64,000 nt of DNA from Candidatus Pristimantibacillus lignocellulolyticus (lineage in GTDB: Bacteria; Bacillota; Bacilli; Paenibacillales; Paenibacillaceae), in the NCBI GenBank assembly GCA_023639215.1, contig CP097899.1, forward strand, positions 937,501 to 1,001,500. The letters run 5' to 3'. The notes under the pieces are model-generated. The model was given only the letters and a program-made list of their open reading frames with translations, was not told where the DNA came from and searched no databases. Position 1 is the first letter of the stretch; every line of letters starts with the position of its first letter. Shown one piece after another: positions 37,831 to 45,808 of the stretch. A program made the translations under genes and the position numbers.

Positions 37831-38578
37831 AGATGAGAAGCCAATTTTGGATCTGCATACAAGATTATTAGAAACTTACGGTCCCTTTCAAATCGTCGGT
37901 CGCTTTGAATCACCGTTTGAAGCACTACAGGAAATTCCAAACCTGAAATTGGATGCACTCCTGCTTGATATAGAAATGCCCAGAATGACAGGTCTTCAAC
38001 TCGCACAACAATTAGTAGAGAGCGGAATTGACTTACCCGTAATTTTCTCAACTGCTCATCAACAGTACGCTATTGAAGCTTTTCGAGTACAAGCACTGGA
38101 TTATATATTAAAGCCAATGACTCCGAGTATGGTCAAACAATTAGATAGTCGCCTACAAAAGTATTATGGGCTAAAACAACAACATACCATTAAGAATCAA
38201 TTACATGTCCAGCTGTATGGTCAAGCTTTCGTTAAGAAAGATGAGAATCATGTGAAATGGCCTACACGTATTACTGAAGAATTGTTTTACTATTTTCTGC
38301 TTCACGAAGGAAAGCTATGCCAAAAGTGGAGAATCATCGATGATCTGTGGACGAATGCTGACGACAAACGAGCGTTGTCTAATCTATACAATACAATTTA
38401 CCGTATGAGACAGCTGTTTATGGAACTTGAAATACCAATCGTCTTCGAGCGAATGAACGATGGTTATATTATGAATACAAACAACAGTATTCAACTGGTC
38501 CCCAAAGATCATCCAGATGCAACGTTACTTGAGTCGAAAGGGTATCTATGGGCTCATAGTTGGAACACCCTTCCTTAA
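37808..38578 (+). CDS. Response regulator, REC plus SARP/OmpR-like winged helix
   Basis: 256 residues. The receiver domain (1-120) has the acidic pair in IIVEDE, phospho-acceptor D54 in LLLDIEMPRMTG and K102 in YILKPM. Residues 145-240 form a winged-helix with WPTRITEELFYYFLLH, CQKWRIIDDLW and LYNTIYRMRQLF, as in SARP-like regulators paired with LytS-type kinases in Bacillales. AAGGAGGG lies 8 nt before the ATG, inside the end of the kinase gene. It is the likely phosphorylation target of the upstream kinase. Candidate regulated gene: the divergent giant SLH protein. Confidence 0.93.
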   Translation: MWRVIIVEDEKPILDLHTRLLETYGPFQIVGRFESPFEALQEIPNLKLDALLLDIEMPRMTGLQLAQQLVESGIDLPVIFSTAHQQYAIEAFRVQALDYILKPMTPSMVKQLDSRLQKYYGLKQQHTIKNQLHVQLYGQAFVKKDENHVKWPTRITEELFYYFLLHEGKLCQKWRIIDDLWTNADDKRALSNLYNTIYRMRQLFMELEIPIVFERMNDGYIMNTNNSIQLVPKDHPDATLLESKGYLWAHSWNTLP

Positions 38579-38580
38579 AT

Positions 38581-38641
38581 TAGTTCAAAACAGTCACTTG
38601 TGATTACGATGATTAGCTACGTAACTTAGTCTACGTCGAAA
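38581..38641. repeat. Diverged single core of the 188-bp repeat family
   Basis: Read on the minus strand this stretch (TTCGACGTAGACTAAG, TTACGTAG, AATCATCGTAATCACAAG, TGTTTTGAACTA) lines up with the first 60 bp of the 188-bp unit (TTCGACGCCGACTAAG, CTACGTTAG, AATCATCGTGATCACGAG, TGTTTTGAATTA). There are scattered substitutions and short indels. It begins 3 nt after the stop codon of the response regulator, in the same gene-relative orientation as the array copy next to tyrS. Confidence 0.75.
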
Positions 38642-38692
38642 TGGTATTCATCAGTCGTTAAGGAACCTTAATTGGAATAATCAAAAACAAGC

Positions 38693-38730
38693 AGGAGCTA
38701 TTTCACTGATGTTCTAATGAAATAGCTCCT
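38693..38730. terminator. Terminator between response regulator and DUF1697 gene
   Basis: AGGAGCTATTTCA pairs perfectly over 13 bp with TGAAATAGCTCCT around a 12-nt loop. The better T-run (GCTTGTTTTTG) is on the minus strand, serving the DUF1697 gene. Confidence 0.8.
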
Positions 38731-38738
38731 TTACATCA

Positions 38739-39287
38739 TTAATTCAATAGCTCAATCAGCTTATTCATCGTTTTCCAATTACGAGTTGTAATTGGCCCCC
38801 CCAACTTCTCTACGTGGACGGCTAACTTAGAATTACGAATACTTTGGCCGAACAGTAGAAATACATCTCTACCTGCGATACTATATTGATCATCACCAAA
38901 ATCGAAGCTATGTAGTTTTTCAATTCGTTCAATTTTAGGCTCATCGCGTAACATCGCAACATAGAGACTCTCCGTCTCTGAGTTGGCTGCTACCTCAGCT
39001 ATTTGCTCATCCGAAAAAGGACAGTTTTTAACAATTTTCTTGAATTGTTCTGATGTTCTTATTACAGTTTTAATCGAGAGTGCGAATTCCTTTTCGATCG
39101 TATGTTCAATGATAGTGCGCACAGTTGCCTCGTCTTCGTTAGACTCCAATATTATATTTCCACTTTGAATATAAGTTTGTACTTTTGCTAAGCCAACATT
39201 AGTTAGTGCTTCTCTTAAATCCGCCATTTTAATCTTGTTTTTCCCACCTACATTAATACCACGAAGTAAAGCAATATATTGAGTCAT
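38739..39287 (-). CDS. DUF1697 domain-containing protein
   Basis: 182 residues from the preferred start. YIALLRGINVGGKNKIKMAD at the N-terminus and VQTYIQSGNIILES following are the defining DUF1697 segments. The family is cytoplasmic with a ferredoxin-like fold and no established function. Start: an upstream frame extension of 12 codons exists, but AGGAAG/GGTG lies just before the ATG at 39287 and family members begin there. Monocistronic, with terminators on both sides. Confidence 0.9.
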   Translation of the reverse strand: MTQYIALLRGINVGGKNKIKMADLREALTNVGLAKVQTYIQSGNIILESNEDEATVRTIIEHTIEKEFALSIKTVIRTSEQFKKIVKNCPFSDEQIAEVAANSETESLYVAMLRDEPKIERIEKLHSFDFGDDQYSIAGRDVFLLFGQSIRNSKLAVHVEKLGGPITTRNWKTMNKLIELLN

Positions 39288-39354
39288 CTTAACACCGCTT
39301 CCTACACTCGATTTGCAGATCATACCAATATTACATTATCAGTCTAAATAAAAA

Positions 39355-39387
39355 AAGATGCCGCCTGCACAGTACAGACAGCATCTT
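39355..39387 (-). terminator. Terminator of the DUF2167 gene
   Basis: AAGATGC pairs with GCATCTT with an internal CTG/CAG helix; on the minus strand it runs into TTTTTTT. Confidence 0.88.
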
Positions 39388-39458
39388 ATTCAAGTTACCT
39401 AGCTTTTTTTGAATTATCTTTGACAAAGGGTACAGTTTATATGATGTAACTCTTTCTT

Positions 39459-39489
39459 ATCATGATTCTAAACTATCTCGAATCATGAT
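39459..39489. repeat. Inverted repeat spanning the stop codon of the DUF2167 gene
   Basis: ATCATGATTC and GAATCATGAT are perfect 10-bp arms around 11 bp. The right arm encodes the last residues of the protein and the stop codon is in the loop. No T-run, so it is not a terminator; it may stabilise the mRNA or bind a protein. Confidence 0.6.
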
Positions 39490-40396
39490 CTATTGTTTTA
39501 TCAGCTGTTGATGGATCTACTTGAGGCTGCTCAATTGATGTATCAGTCTCTTTATTTTTACGTTTTCTCACCCAATTCCAGATCGCAATTGGAATTGCAA
39601 ATAATATGAACCAAAACTTTTTAAGTAATAACCCTGCTGCAATTAGTAAGCCTGCTTTTTTCGCAGCTACTAGACCCGCGCCACCAAGAATAAGTCCAGT
39701 TAGTCCATACTCTGCAATTTTGTCTGTAGAAGGATCATGATCTTCATAACGAAAACCTTCATTGATTGTATATTCTGGTAGGATCAGTGTATTTAGAATT
39801 TCAATGTCATGATCTAGTGTAGATTCATCTGTAACAAGTAGTACTGAAACATAACCTTCTCTAGTTAAAATTCGTACATTGTAGTTGATGATAGAATTTC
39901 CGTAAAAGTCCTCAGCAAGTAATGCCCATTTCAATGTACTATCGGCTTCATCATAATAAGGTTCAGTATGCCAACCTTTTACGAATAAGTGCTCCTCTTC
40001 TGGAAGGCCCTCATTGCCCTCTTCCGTACCTTGTTGATAGCTCTTTAATAGCTCTTTTGCATCGATTTTACCTTTTTCCTTATCTGATATATATCCCGAC
40101 TCTTCATAATCAAATAATACGTACCAGCTTTCCTCTTCACTAGTAGGAAACACGCTTCCTATTTCCGTACCATACAGCGTATTACCGATATATTGTTGGA
40201 TAATAGGCGTATTAGCTTGATCGAGATATTGAAGTGATTCATCCAAATTAAGAGAAGAAAGTTCTCCAACCGGTACAGTTACACCACCATCTATCCAATT
40301 TACACTCGGCATACCCTGTTCTTCCGTTGCAAAAACCGGGCTTGCAAATAACGTAAAACATAATAACAAACTGAAACTAAATTTAATAAACTTCAT
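39473..40396 (-). CDS. DUF2167 family membrane protein
   Basis: 307 residues. Signal peptide (cut after PVFA), an extracytoplasmic domain with SGYISDKEKGKIDAKELL (about 105-122) and a later LKWALLAEDFYG region typical of DUF2167, then two membrane helices at about 240-282 and a charged tail. The family is widespread with no known activity. The gene stands alone, 390 bp downstream of nothing on its strand and closed by a terminator. No functional inference is possible from neighbours. Confidence 0.88.
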   Translation of the reverse strand: MKFIKFSFSLLLCFTLFASPVFATEEQGMPSVNWIDGGVTVPVGELSSLNLDESLQYLDQANTPIIQQYIGNTLYGTEIGSVFPTSEEESWYVLFDYEESGYISDKEKGKIDAKELLKSYQQGTEEGNEGLPEEEHLFVKGWHTEPYYDEADSTLKWALLAEDFYGNSIINYNVRILTREGYVSVLLVTDESTLDHDIEILNTLILPEYTINEGFRYEDHDPSTDKIAEYGLTGLILGGAGLVAAKKAGLLIAAGLLLKKFWFILFAIPIAIWNWVRKRKNKETDTSIEQPQVDPSTADKTIDHDSR

Positions 40397-40727
40397 AATA
40401 TCCTCCTAAATTATCTTTATTACACAAATATGTATAATCCAATAAAAATCACATCCGTTTATATTATATTTTTTCCCATTTATTTAACAGGGCAATAAGT
40501 ACTAATTATATAATATATTACAATTTTGGATATTAATTTTTAGTTTTTTCAGTTATCATAACCTTGTATTTCATTGTTCTATCGCTACTTCTTTGGGATT
40601 TTTCTATGAAGGGAAATAAAATAAATTCACTCAAATTTAAACATCATTAATTTTGTGAACTATAAACTTATTCATTAGAAATCATTCTAAAGTCCCATAT
40701 ATTTTTTCATCTATCTAACAAAAATAA
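40397..40727. other. AT-rich intergenic stretch
   Basis: About 330 bp between the DUF2167 gene and the polysaccharide cluster terminator. Very AT-rich with many stop codons in all frames; no gene, RNA motif or clear promoter was recognised. Confidence 0.7.
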
Positions 40728-40761
40728 ACCGTATCTTGTTCACGATTGAACAAGGTACGGT
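40728..40761. terminator. Terminator at the end of the polysaccharide cluster
   Basis: ACCGTATCTTGTTC pairs with GAACAAGGTACGGT (one A-C mismatch) around a 6-nt loop; on the minus strand it is followed by TTATTTTTG. It closes the cluster 26 nt past the last stop codon. Confidence 0.88.
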
Positions 40762-40786
40762 CTATAAAATGATACTATCTAATTCA

Positions 40787-41803
40787 TTAGCTTGATTTGG
40801 AATGAGCGTGATCAGTTACATTTCCCGGAGTTTGCACATGTAAATCCCCTCGCTCTATCTGATCCCAGATTAAGCGATGCATACTCATCCTGCGACATAA
40901 TTTACTAGGTAATTTATCATAGTTCATACCAAGCTTATAACCAATCAACTTTGCAGCAGATTCAGCAACAAGCTTCGGTAAGAGATACAATTGTCGTGCA
41001 TCCCTCAGCCCTTTAATTTGCTTCCTAACAAGCTTTGATCCAGCCTTAGTTGCTGATGCATAAGGTAGAATCCAGCTATTACAGCGCATCGATACACCAT
41101 TATCGAAGAAACGCTTAAATTGCTGCTTAATTGTATAATTATGAGTATGATACACCTGTGCCTCTGCACAATAGCCAATCTTCATACTACTTAGTATACA
41201 TCGTGCAGCCATAAACATATCCTCGTTAAATATGACTGGCGATTGAAAGCCACCCATCTGCTCGAACACATCTCGACGTATTGCAGAACATGCATTGGAA
41301 CAGAAAAACGTCTTAATTCCTAGTCTTTCAATATCTTCATAACTTTGGACTGAAGATTCCGATGGATAATTATTCGCTCTAGCAAGTTGTTCTAATCGAT
41401 TGCCATCCGCTGCGGCAATCTGTCTAGCATAAGTGTACACTACTTCATTATGCGTACTATCGCCAACTAATGGCTTAATAAGGTTCTCAATCATTCGCTC
41501 GTTCACTGGAACAACATCCTGCGTCATAAACAATAATATGTTACCAGAAGCAGCTTCTGCAGCTACATTGCGAGTACCACCATGATCAAAGTTTTTGCGC
41601 TGTACCGTTAATACTTTCGCTCCGGCTGCTTGAGCCAACTGTACTGTATCATCGTCTGAACATGAATCAATAATAATTAGTTCATAAGGTTGAATCGTTT
41701 GTTCTTTAAGTAAGTTAAGTAATATGCTAAAAGCATTTCCGGCATTCAAGGTTGGTATAATGACAGATACATTAGCGTGTTGTCTTTCATTGTTAGTAAG
41801 CAT
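40787..41803 (-). CDS. Glycosyltransferase family 2, rhamnosyltransferase-like
   Basis: 338 residues, GT-A fold. VSVIIPTLNAG (13-23) and LIIIDSCSDDDT give the nucleotide-sugar site, and MTQDVVP is the DxD-like motif. The segment FDHGGTRNVAAEAASG is typical of rhamnosyltransferases acting on wall polysaccharides. It is cytoplasmic or membrane-associated and would use the dTDP-rhamnose made by rfbACBD upstream. The ATG overlaps the end of the wbaP-type gene by 11 bp, so the two are translationally coupled. The specific linkage is not predictable. Confidence 0.85.
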   Translation of the reverse strand: MLTNNERQHANVSVIIPTLNAGNAFSILLNLLKEQTIQPYELIIIDSCSDDDTVQLAQAAGAKVLTVQRKNFDHGGTRNVAAEAASGNILLFMTQDVVPVNERMIENLIKPLVGDSTHNEVVYTYARQIAAADGNRLEQLARANNYPSESSVQSYEDIERLGIKTFFCSNACSAIRRDVFEQMGGFQSPVIFNEDMFMAARCILSSMKIGYCAEAQVYHTHNYTIKQQFKRFFDNGVSMRCNSWILPYASATKAGSKLVRKQIKGLRDARQLYLLPKLVAESAAKLIGYKLGMNYDKLPSKLCRRMSMHRLIWDQIERGDLHVQTPGNVTDHAHSKSS

Positions 41804-43199
41804 TGTGATTAACCTTTCCTTTAAATGCTGTCATCACGATAATTTTCACATCAAAGAAGAAAGTCCAGTTTTCTATGTAGAAAATGTCATGTATAATACG
41901 ATCTTCAATTGAAGTATCTCCTCGTAATCCATTCGTTTGTGCCCAACCTGTAATACCAGGACGGATCTGATGCTTAATCATATATTTAGGGACATCTTCA
42001 CGAAACTGATTTACGAAATATGGACGCTCCGGACGTGGCCCAACAACACTCATCTGACCTAGCAATACATTAAAGAACTGCGGTAGCTCATCAATACTGG
42101 TACGACGTAAGAAACTTCCGAACTTAGTTCGTCGTGGATCATTCTCAACTGTCCACTGTGTATCTGACACCGTTTCCGTAGATACGCGCATAGAGCGGAA
42201 TTTATACATTTGAAATGATTTGCGGTCAAGTCCCATTCGCTCTTGCTTGAAAATAATTGGACCAGGTGCAGTTAGCTTAAGCCCTATAATAGCGAACAAC
42301 ATAATCGGAGATGTTACTATAATAGCGAAGATGGAAAATGCAATGTCGAAAGCTCGTTTTAACACACGATTACTTAGCTCATCTAGTGGAACATCTCGCA
42401 CATTAATTAAAGGAATGCCAGCGAAATTATCAAAGAACGGGCGTGCTGGAAGTAAATCGAAGTAATCAGGAATAATAAGTGTTTTGACTCCTGCTTGCTC
42501 ACATACTTCAATAACCTTTGGTAGCTTAAGATGAGCATCTAGTGGAAGAGCAATAATTACTTCATCTATCGGATGCTTTTTGAGCATATATTCCAAGTCA
42601 TCGATCTTACCGAGAATAGGCTTAATATAACTAGATTCGTCCTCATGCTTACTATGAAAATCATCTAAAAAACCGACAGCTTCATATCCTATTTCAGGAT
42701 AATTTTGTAGGTTTCTATAGAAACGTCTACCAACTTTTCCTGCACCAAGAATAAGTACGTAACGCTTGTTAAATCCTTTGCGACGAAGCGAGAATAAAAC
42801 CTTCTTAACGATATAACGATAAATGACCGAAAAAATCACATTTAAACTATAGAAGATAATAATAAATTCTCGAGAAATATTAGGCTCATTAACAAAATAA
42901 AGTAAACCTAGTAAACCTAATAAACTAATCGTTTGAATTTGAAATATCTTCAACAGGTCATAGGAATAATTTTTACGTCGTTTAGGAGAATAGAATTGTA
43001 GATAGAATCCAGTAACTACAACGGCAAATGAATAAACCGTTCCCCAGATCAAATAAGTTGAAAAGGGAAGTGAATGGTTGTAATCCGTCCAGCCCGATTT
43101 AAACCTAACCCAATACGCTAGCAAAAACACGACTAGCGCGCATAATAAATCAGCTAAAATATACAATTGTGTGAGAAACCGTTGATTTTGTCGTAACAT
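41793..43199 (-). CDS. Undecaprenyl-phosphate sugar-1-phosphate transferase (WbaP/WsaP-like)
   Basis: 468 residues. Four N-terminal membrane helices, a CoA-binding-like Rossmann region (VLILGAGKVGRRF, about 148-160), a fifth membrane segment, and the catalytic PHPT domain with FKQERMGLDRKSFQMYKFRS, SIDELPQFFNVLLG and VGPRPE. This enzyme starts glycan assembly by moving a hexose-1-phosphate (glucose or galactose in relatives) to undecaprenyl phosphate. AGGTGG precedes the ATG. An 81-bp gap upstream contains a possible promoter, so this gene and the following GT2 may be transcribed separately from the long operon. Confidence 0.93.
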   Translation of the reverse strand: MLRQNQRFLTQLYILADLLCALVVFLLAYWVRFKSGWTDYNHSLPFSTYLIWGTVYSFAVVVTGFYLQFYSPKRRKNYSYDLLKIFQIQTISLLGLLGLLYFVNEPNISREFIIIFYSLNVIFSVIYRYIVKKVLFSLRRKGFNKRYVLILGAGKVGRRFYRNLQNYPEIGYEAVGFLDDFHSKHEDESSYIKPILGKIDDLEYMLKKHPIDEVIIALPLDAHLKLPKVIEVCEQAGVKTLIIPDYFDLLPARPFFDNFAGIPLINVRDVPLDELSNRVLKRAFDIAFSIFAIIVTSPIMLFAIIGLKLTAPGPIIFKQERMGLDRKSFQMYKFRSMRVSTETVSDTQWTVENDPRRTKFGSFLRRTSIDELPQFFNVLLGQMSVVGPRPERPYFVNQFREDVPKYMIKHQIRPGITGWAQTNGLRGDTSIEDRIIHDIFYIENWTFFFDVKIIVMTAFKGKVNHNAY

Positions 43200-43232
43200 A
43201 TCAAAAAACCACCTGTAATATACTATTTTCGC

Positions 43233-43262
43233 TTAATATCTACATTCTAGCATATGTCACAA
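43233..43262 (-). promoter_or_regulatory. Possible internal promoter before the wbaP-type gene
   Basis: On the minus strand: TTGTGA (43262-43257), an 18-bp spacer, TATTAA (43238-43233), 34 nt from the start codon. Matches are partial, so the call is tentative. Confidence 0.4.
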
Positions 43263-43280
43263 TCGCATAATACCATATGT

Positions 43281-44225
43281 TTACAATATAGTTTTCTTTT
43301 TGGTTATCTTATTCAATAGTAACTTACGTTTTCTCATCATACTTGGAAAACCTTTTACAATTAGTTTCCAACTACTTAATAACTCTCTCTCTCGAATGAG
43401 CATATAGATTATCTTAGTAACCTCTCGTACGATCACAATTGGTAGCACTTTAACCCAATGCCAACCACGCTGTTCATTCTTCAATATCATAAATAGCTGA
43501 TTGACGTATGAATGTTGTCTTACAAATAGAGAAATAGATCGACGTCCACCTGTTTGCCAGCCACGTGCATGAACAGCTGTTGCCGCAGGAATATAATAGG
43601 AAGACCATCCTAGCAATCTAGCACGCCATGCTACATCAACATCCTCTTTATAAGCAAAAAAGTGCTCATCAAAAAATTCGCCTTCGAGACATATATCGTT
43701 AATCATTCGTCTTGCATATAGAGCAGCTGCACCCGAAACTCCGAATACCTCTCCCGGCTCAAGCCATTTGTCTACAGGTTGTCCAGCTCCACGGTCAATG
43801 GCATGACGATTTAATCCCATCTGCAGTCCAGTACTATCTACAATAGAAGGATCAGCCTTAAGCTTTAATAACCCCGTTGCACTTCCAGCGTGAGGAGCAA
43901 GCTCTAATCTATCGACTAAGATCTTAATATAATCTGGGTACAATACGACATCAGGATTAAGTACTAGAACATAATCGGTATCAGTTGCTGCTATCGCTTG
44001 ATTTTGTCCACCAGCGAAGCCATTATTAATCTTATTTTCCAGTAATACAATTGGAGTCGCTTCGTTCATTCTTGCTTTAACAAGCTCTACTGAACGATCA
44101 GCAGAAGCATTATCTACTATGATGATAGATTGTACTGGCTGCGACTGCAGCATAACAGCATCTAGACATGAAGAAATATCCTTAGCGCTGTTATAAGTAA
44201 CAATGCAGACGCTAACTGTAATCAT
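43281..44225 (-). CDS. Glycosyltransferase family 2 (dTDP-rhamnosyl transferase type)
   Basis: 314 residues. It begins MITVSVCIVTYNSAKDISSC, then IIVDNASADRS and VLVLNPDVVLYPD (DxD-like), and GEFFDEHFFAYKEDVDVAWR, a signature of GT2 rhamnosyltransferases of wall and O-antigen clusters. The hydrophobic-basic C-terminus suggests membrane association. Start: a longer frame begins at a GTG at 44255, but AAAGGA is 8 nt from the ATG at 44225, where family members start. It follows the AlgX-like gene by 33 bp in the long operon. Confidence 0.87.
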   Translation of the reverse strand: MITVSVCIVTYNSAKDISSCLDAVMLQSQPVQSIIIVDNASADRSVELVKARMNEATPIVLLENKINNGFAGGQNQAIAATDTDYVLVLNPDVVLYPDYIKILVDRLELAPHAGSATGLLKLKADPSIVDSTGLQMGLNRHAIDRGAGQPVDKWLEPGEVFGVSGAAALYARRMINDICLEGEFFDEHFFAYKEDVDVAWRARLLGWSSYYIPAATAVHARGWQTGGRRSISLFVRQHSYVNQLFMILKNEQRGWHWVKVLPIVIVREVTKIIYMLIRERELLSSWKLIVKGFPSMMRKRKLLLNKITKKKTIL

Positions 44226-44258
44226 CACTATCATCCTTTCAATGTAAACACTCACTAA

Positions 44259-45800
44259 TTATTTTGTTTCAACCTTATACTCAACAGGAGAGTACTGATA
44301 TGATTTGTCTTGCGAAATAATAATAAAGCTGAATTCTCCTGCTTCAATTAAATCTTGCGCATTTACAGTAAAACTAAAACCCGAGTTAAGTAGCTCTGAG
44401 TTTTGGAAATATGTAGATACCCCCTCATGAGGAGTACCATAAATGGCAGGGTAATACTTATCACCTACGTGTAAGTACATGCTATCTGCAGTGCTATTAT
44501 TAATACCATCAAGTGCCCATCCATTTAAGCTAACAACTTCTTTTGTTTTATCTATTTGGAGTACACCTTGCTCTTGTACAGATTCATTACTAAAATGATC
44601 TAAATACATTGAAGACTCGCCCTTACTCGGTAAGTTAGAATAAACTTCATAATCTGTGTATTTTTCTTTAGAATTCATATGAATATTCATTGTATGATCA
44701 AACATACGTTCAACGTTTTCAAATATAACAATATCAGGATTTGTTAATGAGACAAGACCTTCAAGTTTATCAATGTTATCAGAATGAATAAATGTAAATT
44801 CTGAGAACGATTCAGCTAGTTCCGGAATTAATAATCCGTAAATATAACTATCACCAATTACAAGTGCTTTTGGCAGTTCTTTGTTATTATTATCAAATCT
44901 ATAAGAAACATTATTATTAATTAAGCTGATATCATTAAATAACCCTACTGACTGTACAGAGTTACTTTCATTTTTCATATTGAACCCATAATCTGTTTCT
45001 TTAAAGGAAATAGCATTGTATACTTTTATCTCATTTTCATAAGTTGAGATATTGTAATCCTCAAATGATAATATATTTACATTTGGGAAATATTTTTGAA
45101 CATGCTTCATTAGTTCTAAGTAACCAATAAAGGCGCCGTATTTATTCCAATGTGCATTATCAACTCTTGGAGAATATACCGTTACTTCTGACTTTGCTTG
45201 TAGTAATGCTTCCTTTGGTGTAAAAAAGTCGATATCTGTTTGATTAATTATATGGTTAATCAACATGTCCGTCTTTGATGTATCACCAACTTTTAATATG
45301 GTATCAGGGTAATTCTCCGGATAAATCGTTTTCTTATCTAAATTCAACATCATTATAAAAGGGATACCTTTATTCTCTAAGAATTTATCAATTTTCTCTA
45401 AAGAGTTTCCCCACTCTATCAGTTGAGTTTCTGAAGGAAGATTTAACTGTTGATAGTCTTTTATAATATCCTCATTAACATAATACAACCACTCGTTCTT
45501 TCCTATAATTGTATCTTTTTTAGTTAATTGACCGAACACTTCATACTGTAACTTTGTGTTTGCCACAACCAATTTTTCCCTAAATCCCATATTGTCATTG
45601 AGCCAAATTTCAAATTCCTTTGGAAATTGAAGATTCAGTTTCCCTTCTACTGTCATTAGACTAGGGAAACTAGCCAAAATTCTATTTTCTGAAACAGAAA
45701 TCATCCCATTTTTCATATTTGCGGTGATCATAGGAAATGATATAGCGATGACAAAAAATATAATCAACAATATATTAAATAATCTCGAAGATTTCATCAT
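44259..45800 (-). CDS. AlgX/AlgJ-like SGNH O-acetyltransferase (DHHW-type)
   Basis: 513 residues. One N-terminal membrane segment, then an extracytoplasmic SGNH-like domain: VDNAHWNKYG is the DxxHW motif and LVIGDSYIYG the catalytic Ser motif characteristic of AlgX/AlgJ acetyltransferases. The last 100 residues form an added beta-rich domain. It should transfer acetyl groups delivered by the MBOAT protein to the glycan outside the membrane. It starts 8 nt after the MBOAT gene with an AAGGAG site, so the pair is co-translated. Confidence 0.87.
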   Translation of the reverse strand: MMKSSRLFNILLIIFFVIAISFPMITANMKNGMISVSENRILASFPSLMTVEGKLNLQFPKEFEIWLNDNMGFREKLVVANTKLQYEVFGQLTKKDTIIGKNEWLYYVNEDIIKDYQQLNLPSETQLIEWGNSLEKIDKFLENKGIPFIMMLNLDKKTIYPENYPDTILKVGDTSKTDMLINHIINQTDIDFFTPKEALLQAKSEVTVYSPRVDNAHWNKYGAFIGYLELMKHVQKYFPNVNILSFEDYNISTYENEIKVYNAISFKETDYGFNMKNESNSVQSVGLFNDISLINNNVSYRFDNNNKELPKALVIGDSYIYGLLIPELAESFSEFTFIHSDNIDKLEGLVSLTNPDIVIFENVERMFDHTMNIHMNSKEKYTDYEVYSNLPSKGESSMYLDHFSNESVQEQGVLQIDKTKEVVSLNGWALDGINNSTADSMYLHVGDKYYPAIYGTPHEGVSTYFQNSELLNSGFSFTVNAQDLIEAGEFSFIIISQDKSYQYSPVEYKVETK

Positions 45801-45808
45801 ATTTCTCC

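Noticed and set aside
42220..42465. Plus-strand open frame within the wbaP-type gene
   Set aside because: Antisense to a conserved catalytic region; no family features.
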